Below are positions 24,282 through 33,386 of a stretch of 64,000 nucleotides of DNA, one piece after another. The position numbers and the translations under genes are program-made. The notes under the pieces were generated by a model. It searched no databases. It saw nothing but the letters and a program-made list of their open reading frames with translations, and was not told the origin of the DNA. The DNA is from Ustilaginoidea virens (taxonomy: Eukaryota; Ascomycota; Sordariomycetes; Hypocreales; Clavicipitaceae), in contig NC_057316.1 of the NCBI RefSeq assembly GCF_000687475.1, positions 4,464,001 to 4,528,000 on the forward strand, given 5' to 3'. Each line of letters begins with the position of its first letter. Within the stretch, counting starts at the first letter, position 1.

Positions 24282-24754
24282 CTTGGCGGGCTGACTCGAG
24301 CCGGCGAGCCGTGAAACGCAATGCAAGAGTTGTTTTATCCAAGTGTGCGTGCCATTGACAAAGGCGATTCAGTGGCAAGGATCGATAGTGACCAGTTTCC
24401 ACATGGGAGAAAGGGAAACAGGGAAAAGGGGGAGGTTTGGGGGGGAAGGGGAGATGAAAATGAAAATGATGATGAAAAATGAAAACAAAAAAGGGTCAGA
24501 TAAGATGGATTCCGATAAGTTCACAAGTGCGTCGCTGGATTCTGCCCAGGTGCCCCACCACGTGACGCGACCAGTCACCACCGTACACCGTACCATGGAT
24601 GGAGATGGGATGATGGATGGTTCAACGATCAAAAACCCCCCGCTGGGTTCTTTCATCTGCACCAGAATTGCACTCTACCTGCTACCCTAGCGGAGACCTC
24701 TGTGGGCAATTTCAAACCTTGGGGCCCGTTCCTTCACTTCACTCCTCGTGTCCG
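24282..24754. other. Intergenic region between SDR and DUF2235 genes
   Basis: About 470 bases, with purine-rich tracts near 24412-24490 (GGGGAAGGGG and ATGAAAATG repeats). It is the 5' region of the dehydrogenase and the 3' region of the hydrolase. No gene seen. Confidence 0.5.
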
Positions 24755-26995
24755 TCAGTTCCCCCCATCTCCATTCGATGACCTCGTCTTTCTTACCCAA
24801 ATCTCTCCGATGGCATCTCCGGGCTCTGCAACACAGCGCCATTCACCAATGCCATAAGTTGGTCCTGCCCTCCTCACACCCCGTCCACCGCCTCCAATGA
24901 TCAGATTACCCGGTCTGTACTTCTGATCCTCTTTTAGCCTTCGAATCACGCTGCCATGGACCCGCACGTTGTCCGGAATGTCTCGCACCTCTCCACACGG
25001 CAAGGGCCATCGGATCGGCTTCCACGTCCCGTCGGGCTGCAGGTCCATTCGCCGAAAGGGGAGGTATTCCATCAACTTCCACGCCGTCACAGCCAGGAGC
25101 CCTAGACCGCCGCCGTACTCGAGAGAGTCGTGGATAAGAGATGTGTGCGCCTTGTGCATCATTTCGTGGAACGGGGAAGGCGCTTCATCCGCAGCAGGAG
25201 CGAAATCGGCACTGATAAGCACCTCGTCTTCGGTTTCTGGACTTGGCTGTCCGTCTCGCCGGCCGCTTTCAACGTTTCCAGCCTCGTCCTGCACTTGGAT
25301 GGCTGGTCTGCTGGCTCGGTCCGGCCTCGCTCGCGCAGACGGTCTGACCTGGCCGTCGAATACGTCTTGACAGCCCATTTCTGTGACCCTGTCCAGATCG
25401 AAGGAAAGCCCGGCCCTGATGGCTTCCCGCACTATCCAGGCCAAGGGCACGTGGCTCGCGCTCTTGCGCTCGTCGAGGGCTTCCCATCCGCCGCCAACGT
25501 CTCCATGCCCGCCGGCAAACCACACCTCGTCAATGTCCTGGCCCTCGTCCTTCCAGTCATTCATCTCCTGTTCCCACTGTGAGGCGTCGGAGCATGACAT
25601 GTTGTCCGCGTCCGCGAGCGCTCCTCTCGCCCTTGGCTGCCGCGACTTGGATCGAGGTCGGTAGGGCGCGTATCCCTCCCGGTGAGACACGGCGCCGCGG
25701 CGACCTCGGGCGACCTTGTCTCCGGGGGATAGCAGATTGCTCGAGTGTTTCTGCTGTGGCGCAGGCGCCGGGTCCGGTGCCTCGGATGGGCGCGGATGCT
25801 CCATGCTTCGTCGTACCCGGTTAATCATTTCTCCCACGTGGTGACGAGGGAGTATGTGAGCACGGTGCTGATGCTTCGGGGGCTTCTGGTACATCAAGTC
25901 CTGGCGGAACTTGGCCCGGCGTTCGTCAATGCTGACGGCATGCCGAATCGTCCTGGCGCTGGTGCGAGCAGTGTAGGGGAATTTGCTCCGCTGCATCCAA
26001 GCGGTCTCGAACCGCGGCACAGAATTGACGGTATCAAACAAGCCCAGGAACCGAATCCTCCCGACGGGGCGCGAAAAGGTCTCGCGAAACCCCTTCATGT
26101 AGTTGTACATTTTGCGCGTTTTTTCAACCTTGGCAGGGTCTCGCTGCTCGTCGTTGTCGTTGTCGTTGTCGTTTTCGTTGTCGTTGCCGTCGTTGCCGTC
26201 GTTGGAAGCGGGCTTGCGGCTCTGCCATTGCGCAAATGCCTTCCAGGCAAACTTGACCATTTCCTCGTTCCCGTGGCACAGCAGGCCGACGTAGTCGAGC
26301 ATCTCGGCGAGGAAGCGCGCAATGTAGGCGCCGCGGCTGAAGCCAAACATGTAAATCTCATCGCCGGACTGGTAGAACCGCATGAGGAACCGATAGCCCC
26401 CGACGACGTGCTGGTCAAAGGAGGAGCCAATGGCCGAGTCCTTGGCTTTCTCGCACCATGATTTGAAGCGCGCCCGCAGGCCGGTATGAGAGAGCGAGCC
26501 GGAAATGACATAGGTTCCGATGCCAGCTGTGCAGAGTAAGCGAGCGAAAGAAGAAGAGGAAGAAGAGACGAAGACGAGCAGAAGACGAGCAGAAGACGAG
26601 CAGAAGACGAGCAGAAGGTGAACAGAAAGAACAAGAACAAGAACAAGAACAAGAACAAGAAAGGGCAGGAGACATGACCCACGTTGATAATAGTGGTACT
26701 GGTCGTCAGCAGACCGATCAAGCATGCGGAATATCTTGAGGATGTTGCTATCGCTATCGTCTCCGTGGAACTTGTTGCCCGTGCCGTCAAAGCATAGAAT
26801 CAGCTTCCTCGGCGACCTCTGAGCAGCATCCGGCCGAGGGCAGAGGGCCGCCGAGAAGGGGCTCGGCTCCCTGGCGCTCCGGCTGCCGGGGCTTCCGGCC
26901 CTGGGCGAGTAGTCTGCCGACGAGGCATCGTCGCGACTCCTGGCGGTGCTGTGCGCGGGCTGAGGACCAAGCCACCCGTCGGCCACGTCAGCCAT
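24755..26995 (-). CDS. DUF2235 (Tle1-like) alpha/beta hydrolase
   Basis: Exons 26995-26683 and 26526-24755 give 694 residues. The intron (GTGGGT to CACAG) is full of AAGAAC/AGAAGACGAGC repeats; splicing rebuilds QPGIGTY, the family signature. Other DUF2235 features are RKLILCFDGTGNKF (about 63-76), the nucleophile elbow GFSRG with Ser168, GLFDTVNS, HAVSIDERRAKF, and FAGGHGDVGGGW, which supplies a likely catalytic Asp/His region. The family is related to the Tle1 phospholipase effectors of bacterial type VI secretion. Fungal members are mostly uncharacterised intracellular proteins, often multicopy. No signal peptide is seen. Regions at about 220-240 and 320-380 are low-complexity. Substrate is unknown; a lipid ester is possible. 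Confidence 0.88.
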   Translation of the reverse strand: MADVADGWLGPQPAHSTARSRDDASSADYSPRAGSPGSRSAREPSPFSAALCPRPDAAQRSPRKLILCFDGTGNKFHGDDSDSNILKIFRMLDRSADDQYHYYQRGSCLLPFLVLVLVLVLVLSVHLLLVFCSSSARLLLVFVSSSSSSFARLLCTAGIGTYVISGSLSHTGLRARFKSWCEKAKDSAIGSSFDQHVVGGYRFLMRFYQSGDEIYMFGFSRGAYIARFLAEMLDYVGLLCHGNEEMVKFAWKAFAQWQSRKPASNDGNDGNDNENDNDNDNDEQRDPAKVEKTRKMYNYMKGFRETFSRPVGRIRFLGLFDTVNSVPRFETAWMQRSKFPYTARTSARTIRHAVSIDERRAKFRQDLMYQKPPKHQHRAHILPRHHVGEMINRVRRSMEHPRPSEAPDPAPAPQQKHSSNLLSPGDKVARGRRGAVSHREGYAPYRPRSKSRQPRARGALADADNMSCSDASQWEQEMNDWKDEGQDIDEVWFAGGHGDVGGGWEALDERKSASHVPLAWIVREAIRAGLSFDLDRVTEMGCQDVFDGQVRPSARARPDRASRPAIQVQDEAGNVESGRRDGQPSPETEDEVLISADFAPAADEAPSPFHEMMHKAHTSLIHDSLEYGGGLGLLAVTAWKLMEYLPFRRMDLQPDGTWKPIRWPLPCGEVRDIPDNVRVHGSVIRRLKEDQKYRPGNLIIGGGGRGVRRAGPTYGIGEWRCVAEPGDAIGEIWVRKTRSSNGDGGN

Positions 26996-28297
26996 GAGGC
27001 GGAAAATGATGATGATGATGATGATGATGATAATAATAAGACTAATAATAATAATAATATGGCGATGCTGGTCCCTAAAGGCAGGAAGGAAGGGGGACGG
27101 GTTGTATAAAAGGCAGAGCGTATGTGTCCACGTCGCCACTGGAAGGGACCCGGGGATCAAATCAAGTAAGAGTTATATAGCCTCTGGAAAGCCGTCCATG
27201 CAGGCAAGCAGGACGGGCAAGTCTGCGGCGCCTGGATGGAAGCCAAGTTGCGGATGTCACCTGAACCACACACACACGCGCGCGCACACACATGTCAGCT
27301 TAGCCAGACCATGCATGCATCAAGTGAAGAAGAGAAAACTCCATGCATGATACTCGGCACAGCCAAGCCCAAGCCGTGGCTGGCGCAAGGGGGGGGGAGG
27401 AGAAACAAAAAAAAAAAAGCAAGTACAATTCTCCGTTTTCCGTATTCCGTATTCCGCATTCCGTATTCCGTAGTCTGTAGTCTGTACGGAGTAGGCTGTA
27501 GTCTGCTCTGAAGCCTGCCCCCCCTGCACTGCAGGCTGTCGCATCCACGATATTTCCAGCCCCCTTGGCATGCTTGTTGTTGGCCTTCCCGTCTTGGTCC
27601 AGGAGGCTTGCATGTCTCGGGCTTGGGAGGCGGCACAGCTCGGGATGGCCAGCTCCCCCCCGCGGCCCAATCACGGACCCCTGCGACGCGGGGGATTCAT
27701 TTCAGGTCGGACCCGCCCCCCATCCTGCGTGTCTCGGTGGACGACGGCAGTGGGAAGCACGGCACGGCCAGACCCGACCCGACCCGACCCGACCCGATTC
27801 GACCCGACCCGCCCTCGCAGCGCAGCGCAGCGCAGCGGGCTTCGGGCTTGGGTTGCTGCAACTGGCCTGGGGGGACTGGTGTCAGCGGGCCCCAGAACCA
27901 GGCTCGGCTGGAGCTGAGCGACGATTGGTTGCGCCCAGGCCGGCCATCAGACGTCTGCAGACGGTTCGCGCCTGGCACCAGCTTCAACTACCGAAGGGAG
28001 GGGGATGACATCGGACCTTTATCCATTAGAGCAACTACCTACCTACCTAGGTACGCAGTCTGGTACGGATACATCCCGGGCAACCTGGCCTGCAACAAAC
28101 ACCATACACGACCCTGCAGCGGAGGCGTCAGACACCCTGCTGCCCTGCCCTGCCCTGCCCGCCCGCTCGCCCGCCCGCTCGTGGTGACAAAAAACGCATG
28201 CCTAAATGGCTGTTAAACGTATACATGATCCCACCGCCGTGTCCTGGGTCAACGGCGGGAAACAGACTGGACCTTCCCACCCGGCGAGCTGGCAGCT
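26996..28297. other. Repeat-rich intergenic region upstream of the DUF2235 gene
   Basis: No gene supported. From left to right it holds GAT/AAT trinucleotide repeats (27006-27060), CA/CG repeats (27270-27292), an octamer repeat of ATTCCGTA type (27438-27475), one TACGGAGTA (27485-27493), GACCC pentamers followed by CGCAG pentamers (27771-27836), TACCTAGGTA (28044-28053), and CCTGC pentamers (about 28137-28158). Open frames over these repeats have no recognisable domain. Confidence 0.5.
27771..27836. repeat. GACCC and CGCAG pentanucleotide repeats
   Basis: About eight GACCC units, one of them mutated, are followed after a short spacer by about four CGCAG units. Pentamer units are not compatible with coding constraint. 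Confidence 0.8.
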
Positions 28298-31013
28298 CTA
28301 CGCCGGCAGCCCGCGCTTCTCGCTCTCGGTAAAGAAAATGACCATCCTCCACAGCTTCTTGACCAGATCTTCGGCGTCTTCGTCCAGAGCCTAGGGGCCA
28401 GAGTTAGCAGAGCAGACCAAATCCATCATGTGGGTGAGTACGAGGTCAAGGGAGAGAAGGAAAAGGGAATCGCCAAGAGTTTGTAGAGCGGACCAAGTCC
28501 AACACATGGGTGAAGGAGAGGCAAGGGAGACAGAAAAAAAAAGGGGGGGGGGGGGGAGAGAATCAGGAAAAGAGAACCCAAAAATCATCAAAAGCGCAGG
28601 CAGAGAGACAGTCCAACTTACCCCCTCGAGCTCCTCCACCAGAGCCGCCGCCGTGCCGTGCTTGCGCAGATGCTCCTCCACCGCTTCCACCAGCATCTCC
28701 TCCTGCACGCCCAGGTAATCCACCACCTTCTTCTCCACAAACGGCCGCAGCTTCTCCCGCACAACCGAGTCGTCCATGTAGTCCCACTTGACCCCCCAGC
28801 TCCACAGCCCGTCCTTGTCGGACGGAATCTCCTGGGCAAGCGCCCTGACGGCTTGCGTGATCTCCTCCTCCGTCATGGCCGCCGCGCCAGATATCGGCTC
28901 CAGCTGGATCGGGACGAGCTGTCGCTTGCTCGACTGCTCCGTGTCCTCGTCGTCCAGAAGCCCCTCGACCTCGGCAATCGTGCGCCGCTGCGGAAGCCTG
29001 GAGGCCTGCGCCTTCTGGGCAGCCGCACCCAACGACAGCTTGAACGGCTGGGGAGCCGCCGCCGCCGCCGCCGTCGCCGTCGCCGTTGAAGCAGCAGCAA
29101 CGGCGGCGGCGGCTGAAGAGGCGGCTTCGCGCCGGTCCATCTCCTCTGCTTGCTGGTCCAGGAATGAATCCGCCATGCCTCGCGCCTTCTCCAGCTGCGC
29201 TTGCTCTCTGCGCTGTTCCTCGTTCTCCGCCCGCCGGTCCGCGTCGTCCTTGCTCTCTTCGTCCGCCCGGTCTGCCGCTCGTTTCCTCACCCAGCTTGAA
29301 TGGTCGCGGTAGTACGGGTGAGACTTGCGGCTCGCCTCCCGCTCGTCGTTCCAAGACCGCTCTCGTTCCAGCTGCTCGTCCTTCTTGCGCTGCTCCGACT
29401 CGGCCTCTTGATTCTCGCGATCCCTCTCTCGGTCCAGCGCAGACTGTCTTGCCCGTTCACGGTTCGTCCACTTGCGCTCGGCATCCACGTAGGCCTTGTC
29501 GTCTTCTGCTTCCTGCGCCTTCCTGCGTCGTCGTTCCAGCTCCGTGTCGCTGGTATCCGACTCTTCCTCGGCCCGACTTGTCCCATATTCGCCATTGACA
29601 AACGACACGCTTCGGTTGACGCCGTTCTGTCCCCTTGGCCCGGACGGAGCCTTCGGTACCGAAGACCTGGGACCCAGCGGTATATTGTTGGCTCCGGCTG
29701 TTTGGCGTGACGCCCCATTCCTCTGCCTCTCCATCTCTTCAAACTCTTCTTCCTTTCTGAGCCGCTCCAGGTCTCGCTGGTTGCTCCTCTCACGAAACGA
29801 GGCAATTTCTCCGGCCACAACCTCGCGCATCTCCGCCGGGATGTCGGCCAATTCGTCTTCCTGGGCTATGGAGATGTTGATCACCTCAACATTCTCGTCC
29901 GCACTGTTCTTCATGGCAACGTCACCGTCCTTATCGGCGTCCGTGCTGATGGGCGGGTAAAACAGCTCTCTGATGACTCGTTTGAGCTCCGCTTGCGCCT
30001 TCTCCAGCCGCTTGAGCGCATCGGGGTTATCTGACCGTTTCTCCTCAAAAGACTCGGCATATTTCAGACTGGTGGGGTCCACGGCAACCGCGAGCTTTCG
30101 TTTCTCAATGCCGTCAAAGCTGTCGTCCTCCGGCATCGGATCGGTCGTGCCGGCCTGCCGTTGAGCTGGTACATCAATGTCCTGCTGATACAGTAGCTTT
30201 ACGGCGTTGGACAGGGACTCGGCATCTTCGAACAAGGCGAACCCGAACCTGGTTCCTTTATGCTCGTCCATGACGCTGGCAGAAGACTCCCACTTCCGCA
30301 GGGCGCCCACTGCACCCAACAGCTTCTGGACTCCCTCATCGCCGCGCATGCCATCAGGCAGCTGGTGGAGCATGATGGTTCGGAGTTTTTCGTCACTCGT
30401 AGGAGGTAACAGAAATTGAGGGGGTTCTCTTGCGGCACCTCGCTCGCGGTCCGCACCCCGCTCCATACCCAGGCCTGGTCTGCCGCCGCCGGAGCCGGAG
30501 CCGTGTGACCGATCACCACCGCCGCTTCGACCTCCTCCTCCTCCTCCTCCTCCTCCTCCTCCTCCTCCTCCACCACCACCTCCTTCTGCGGCCGGTGTGC
30601 TTGTGCCTAGTCTGATAACGGGTGCGTTGAAGTTGATGTTCGGCATATTAGGCGGGGCCTGAAAGTTGGCGGGTAAGCCGCCGGGACGCCCAGATTGGGG
30701 AGCGTTGGCCTGCTGCATACCTGGAGGAGCACTCATACCGGGAGGAGCAGACATTCCTGGAGGCGGCCCTGATAATGTGCGGCAGTTAGTATCCGTCACC
30801 GCAGCGTGCTGTAGAGACTCGAGTCGTACCTAAGCCTGGAGGCGCATTTAAGCCAGGCGGAGGAGGGCCGTAGCCACCATAGCCAGGTGGTGGCATGCTG
30901 TAGGGGTTTCCTGGGTGAATACTCGTTAGGCACAAAAACACCATTTCGAAGGCAGCCATCCGTCAGTGATCCCGTTTTATTCCAAGCTTACCCCCATATT
31001 GGTTGTAGGCCAT
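28298..31013 (-). CDS. RBM25: RBM25-like splicing factor with RRM and PWI domains
   Basis: Nuclear pre-mRNA splicing protein of the RBM25/Snu71 type, associated with U1 snRNP in other organisms. Four exons, 31013-30992, 30910-30830, 30768-28622 and 28390-28298, give 780 residues. Exon 1 is only 22 bases. The N-terminus is Pro/Gly-rich (MPPPGYGGYGPPPPG and repeated PPGMSA), followed by a long poly-Gly run encoded by a CTC/GAG-type microsatellite. An RRM-like fold lies at about 165-250 (TIMLHQLPDGM and GTRFGFALFEDAE). The middle is rich in Arg, Glu and Asp. The PWI domain (about 675-772) includes WSWGVKWDYMDD and RPFVEKKVVDYLG. It continues across the last intron into ALDEDAEDLVKKLWRMVIF. Divergent from bS21m. 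Confidence 0.9.
28401..28536. repeat. Degenerate duplication inside the last RBM25 intron
   Basis: Copy 1 (28401-28460) and copy 2 (28477-28536) share the order GAGTT, AGAGC, GACCAA, TCCA, TGGGTGA and CAAGGGAGA with many substitutions. Both lie inside the 231-base intron. Confidence 0.65.
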
Positions 31014-31666
31014 GCCGCAAGTCAAGTCGCAACAGCAGGTTCTTGGGGGGGGGGGGAATGAACGAAAAGGGAAGGAAAAAAAATTAAAAAAGGGAAGTGA
31101 CGTGGAGAATCGTTGGTGGTTGGCAAACGCCCGTCGCTCGGGCACGCTGCCACTACGGAAGATGGTAAATAAAAGTCCGCTGATCACCGGCGATTCCCTC
31201 GGTGGCAGCGCGATGAAAGGCAATTGAGCACGGTGATGCGGTTACCAAGTTTGAGGACGGGCTTTGCTTGCTCTCGCTCGTCAAGCAGAGCGAAGCGAAG
31301 AACAAAGCTGCTGGCCAGCCTCGTCAGCAAAACTACGCCCCACACTAAGCCAACCAAAGGGAAGGGAAGGGTTCAGTGGAGCGCTGCCATCGCGCACCAA
31401 CGTTTCTCCGTTCCGGGCGGCTTTTCGTCAACTTTCATTCCTCGATTCCATCGAGGGAACGAGGCTCGAGAACAAACCGAGGTGCTGAATGCGCTGAATG
31501 TGCTGAATGCGACTGGCAATTGGCCTCACCAAGCCGGCCGATTCATCTAAACAGTCCTCACGATGTAAACTTTCCTCCCAGACCGCCTTCCGCCTGCGAC
31601 GAAGCTGCCTCTCTAACAATCGATCTCAGGGTCGCCCCGAGGCACAGAGCCATACCGCTATGTCGA
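31014..31666. promoter_or_regulatory. Divergent upstream region of RBM25 and bS21m genes
   Basis: A 653-base shared 5' region with a G tract near 31046-31056 and pyrimidine-rich sequence before the plus-strand start. No other gene seen. Confidence 0.4.
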
Positions 31667-32386
31667 ATGGCCGTGGCCTATCGTGTGCAAGCCACCAGGG
31701 CCTTTTCAACAGCCCTCCCTCTCCGAATCTCACCGTCCAGACCAGCGCACGGCGGCCCGTCGAATGCCTTCCCACCAGCTGGCCGCGTCAACCCCCTGGT
31801 GGGAAACAATGCACTGCCCGAGCCGGCTCCAGATGCCATCGCGTCAGCCGCGTCCTTGGAGCAGGATGCTCCAGCTCCCGGGGCCAGAAGCTCTCCCGAT
31901 GCCGACGCTTCTCCTTATGGCGCTGCTCCTCCTCGTCCTCCGCCGCCACCGCCGCCAGAAAGCTCTGGTGAGGCTGCCTCGGGGCCTAAACCCACGACGC
32001 ACGCCTACAACGCTGTCGATTATGCCACGGTCGATCTCTCGAACCTGGTCAACGCAAAGGCTTCCGATTACAAGCGTTCCCTCGGCTCCAGCAGCAATCC
32101 TCTCAACCAACCCAACGTGCGCGCCAAAGCTGTCGTGGGTCGAACCGTCTTCATCGCGGACCGCCTCACTCCGCAGTCTGCACCGACGCCCATCTTGGCC
32201 CTTCGCGTCCTGGAGAGGATGTGCCGCGACCAAAAAGTCAAAAGCAAGTACCATTCGCAAAAGTTTCATGAGAGGAAGGGTTTGAGGAAGAAGAGGTTAA
32301 GGAGCCAGCGGTGGAGGGCAAGGTTCAAGGCGGGCTTCAAGGAGGTGGTGAGTCGCGTCATGGAACTCAAGAAGCAGGGGTGGTGA
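31667..32386 (+). CDS. MRP21: Mitochondrial small-subunit ribosomal protein bS21m (Mrp21-like)
   Basis: Component of the mitochondrial 30S-type subunit. Single exon, 239 residues. The N-terminus (MAVAYRVQATRAFSTALPLRIS) is a typical Arg/Ala/Ser mitochondrial presequence. A Pro-rich low-complexity segment follows at about 85-105. The bS21 signature fills the C-terminus, with HSQKFHERKGLRKKRLRSQR and RARFKAGFKEVVSRVMELKK. The frame is open further upstream, but the ATG at 31667 is the one that places the presequence at the N-terminus. The linker between presequence and S21 core is longer than in bacterial S21, as usual in fungi. Confidence 0.9.
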   Translation: MAVAYRVQATRAFSTALPLRISPSRPAHGGPSNAFPPAGRVNPLVGNNALPEPAPDAIASAASLEQDAPAPGARSSPDADASPYGAAPPRPPPPPPPESSGEAASGPKPTTHAYNAVDYATVDLSNLVNAKASDYKRSLGSSSNPLNQPNVRAKAVVGRTVFIADRLTPQSAPTPILALRVLERMCRDQKVKSKYHSQKFHERKGLRKKRLRSQRWRARFKAGFKEVVSRVMELKKQGW

Positions 32387-32499
32387 GGGGTTTGAACTGT
32401 ACAATAGGATCTAAAAGTATATCACGCTCTCAATGGTACTCTGTCGACGCGGTCATTCTGTGTTTTTTTTTCACGATGGTGCATGTAATCTTTGTATTG

Positions 32500-32636
32500 T
32501 GTAAGATGCTGCAGTGATTGGTCATTCATGCTCCAGGGATATTGTCTTATATGGGGGGTTTTCTACTGATGTTTCTATCCACGGGTTGCTGTAGATGTTT
32601 GGTCTTTTATGCTCCAGGCAAATTGTTTTACATATG
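32500..32636. repeat. Two-copy degenerate repeat with ATGCTCCAGG core
   Basis: The first copy (about 32500-32553) and second (about 32583-32636) share GCTG.AG, TTGGTC, ATGCTCCAGG and ATTGT.TTA.AT in the same order, about 83 bases apart. Confidence 0.6.
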
Positions 32637-32829
32637 AATCCATGAATCCTCTACGCTGACATTTGCTGCCGCACTATGCTGCATCACGCTCAGTCATTCC
32701 ATGCTCATGGCATTTTCCAATCACGGTACATTGCACGCATGTCTACTCCTTCCGCGTCACGGCTTACTGTGTAAGTGTTCCAGCATCTCCACGCTCCATG
32801 CCAATGGCACATTTATATTCTCAAAAACT

Positions 32830-33260
32830 TGGTATCAACGTAGCATGTCCTCATTGGTAGCTTCCTACATGCGATCCCTTCATCAATATACTGATATCCT
32901 TACTTCAGAGCATCCAACTTACGACCCTATCTTCAAAGCAGTCATCCTCATTTGAGCATCTTCCATTTACGACCCTGGCATCAACTTTGTCATATCCTCA
33001 ATCATAGCATCCACGATTCGTGCATAAACCTGATCATAGCCTCATGCCATCTTCCAACTTACAATTCTTCCACCATCGTCGTCATCCTCATTCATAGCTT
33101 CCTACCTACAACCCTAACATCAATATGGTCATATCCTCACTCGTACCATCCAACTTGCGATCCTTGCATCAACGTAGTCATAACCTCATTTATACCATCT
33201 TCCAACTTAAGCCCCCGCGTCAACAACATCATGTCCTCATTCTAGAATCCACCTACACGA
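32830..33260. repeat. Degenerate minisatellite, period near 50 bases
   Basis: Eight or so diverged units follow one another, each built from CATCAACGTAGTCAT, then TCCTCATT, CATAGCATC, TTCCAACTTACGACCC. Clear members start near 32833, 32935, 32982, 33073, 33117, 33168 and 33215. Units differ by substitutions and small indels, so this is an old array. Confidence 0.6.
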
Positions 33261-33386
33261 CCCCTGCACCATCTGCACCATCAGCACCATCAGCACCATC
33301 AGTCATCCAACGCGGCAGCATCAACCGCACGCTGCATCCCCTCTCCAGCGTCCATTCCGAGCAGTCTCCACCGCCTTCGCTGGCCG

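Larger units (their letters stand above)
32387..33386. other. Convergent intergenic region with decayed minisatellites
   Basis: No gene supported between bS21m and HAUS6. It holds a two-copy repeat near 32.5-32.64 kb and a longer degenerate minisatellite at about 32.83-33.26 kb, both listed separately. A GCACCATCA repeat lies at 33265-33302. Confidence 0.5.

Noticed and set aside
30530..30575. CTC-repeat as an independent regulatory element
   Set aside because: It encodes the poly-Gly run of the RBM25-like protein and needs no separate explanation.
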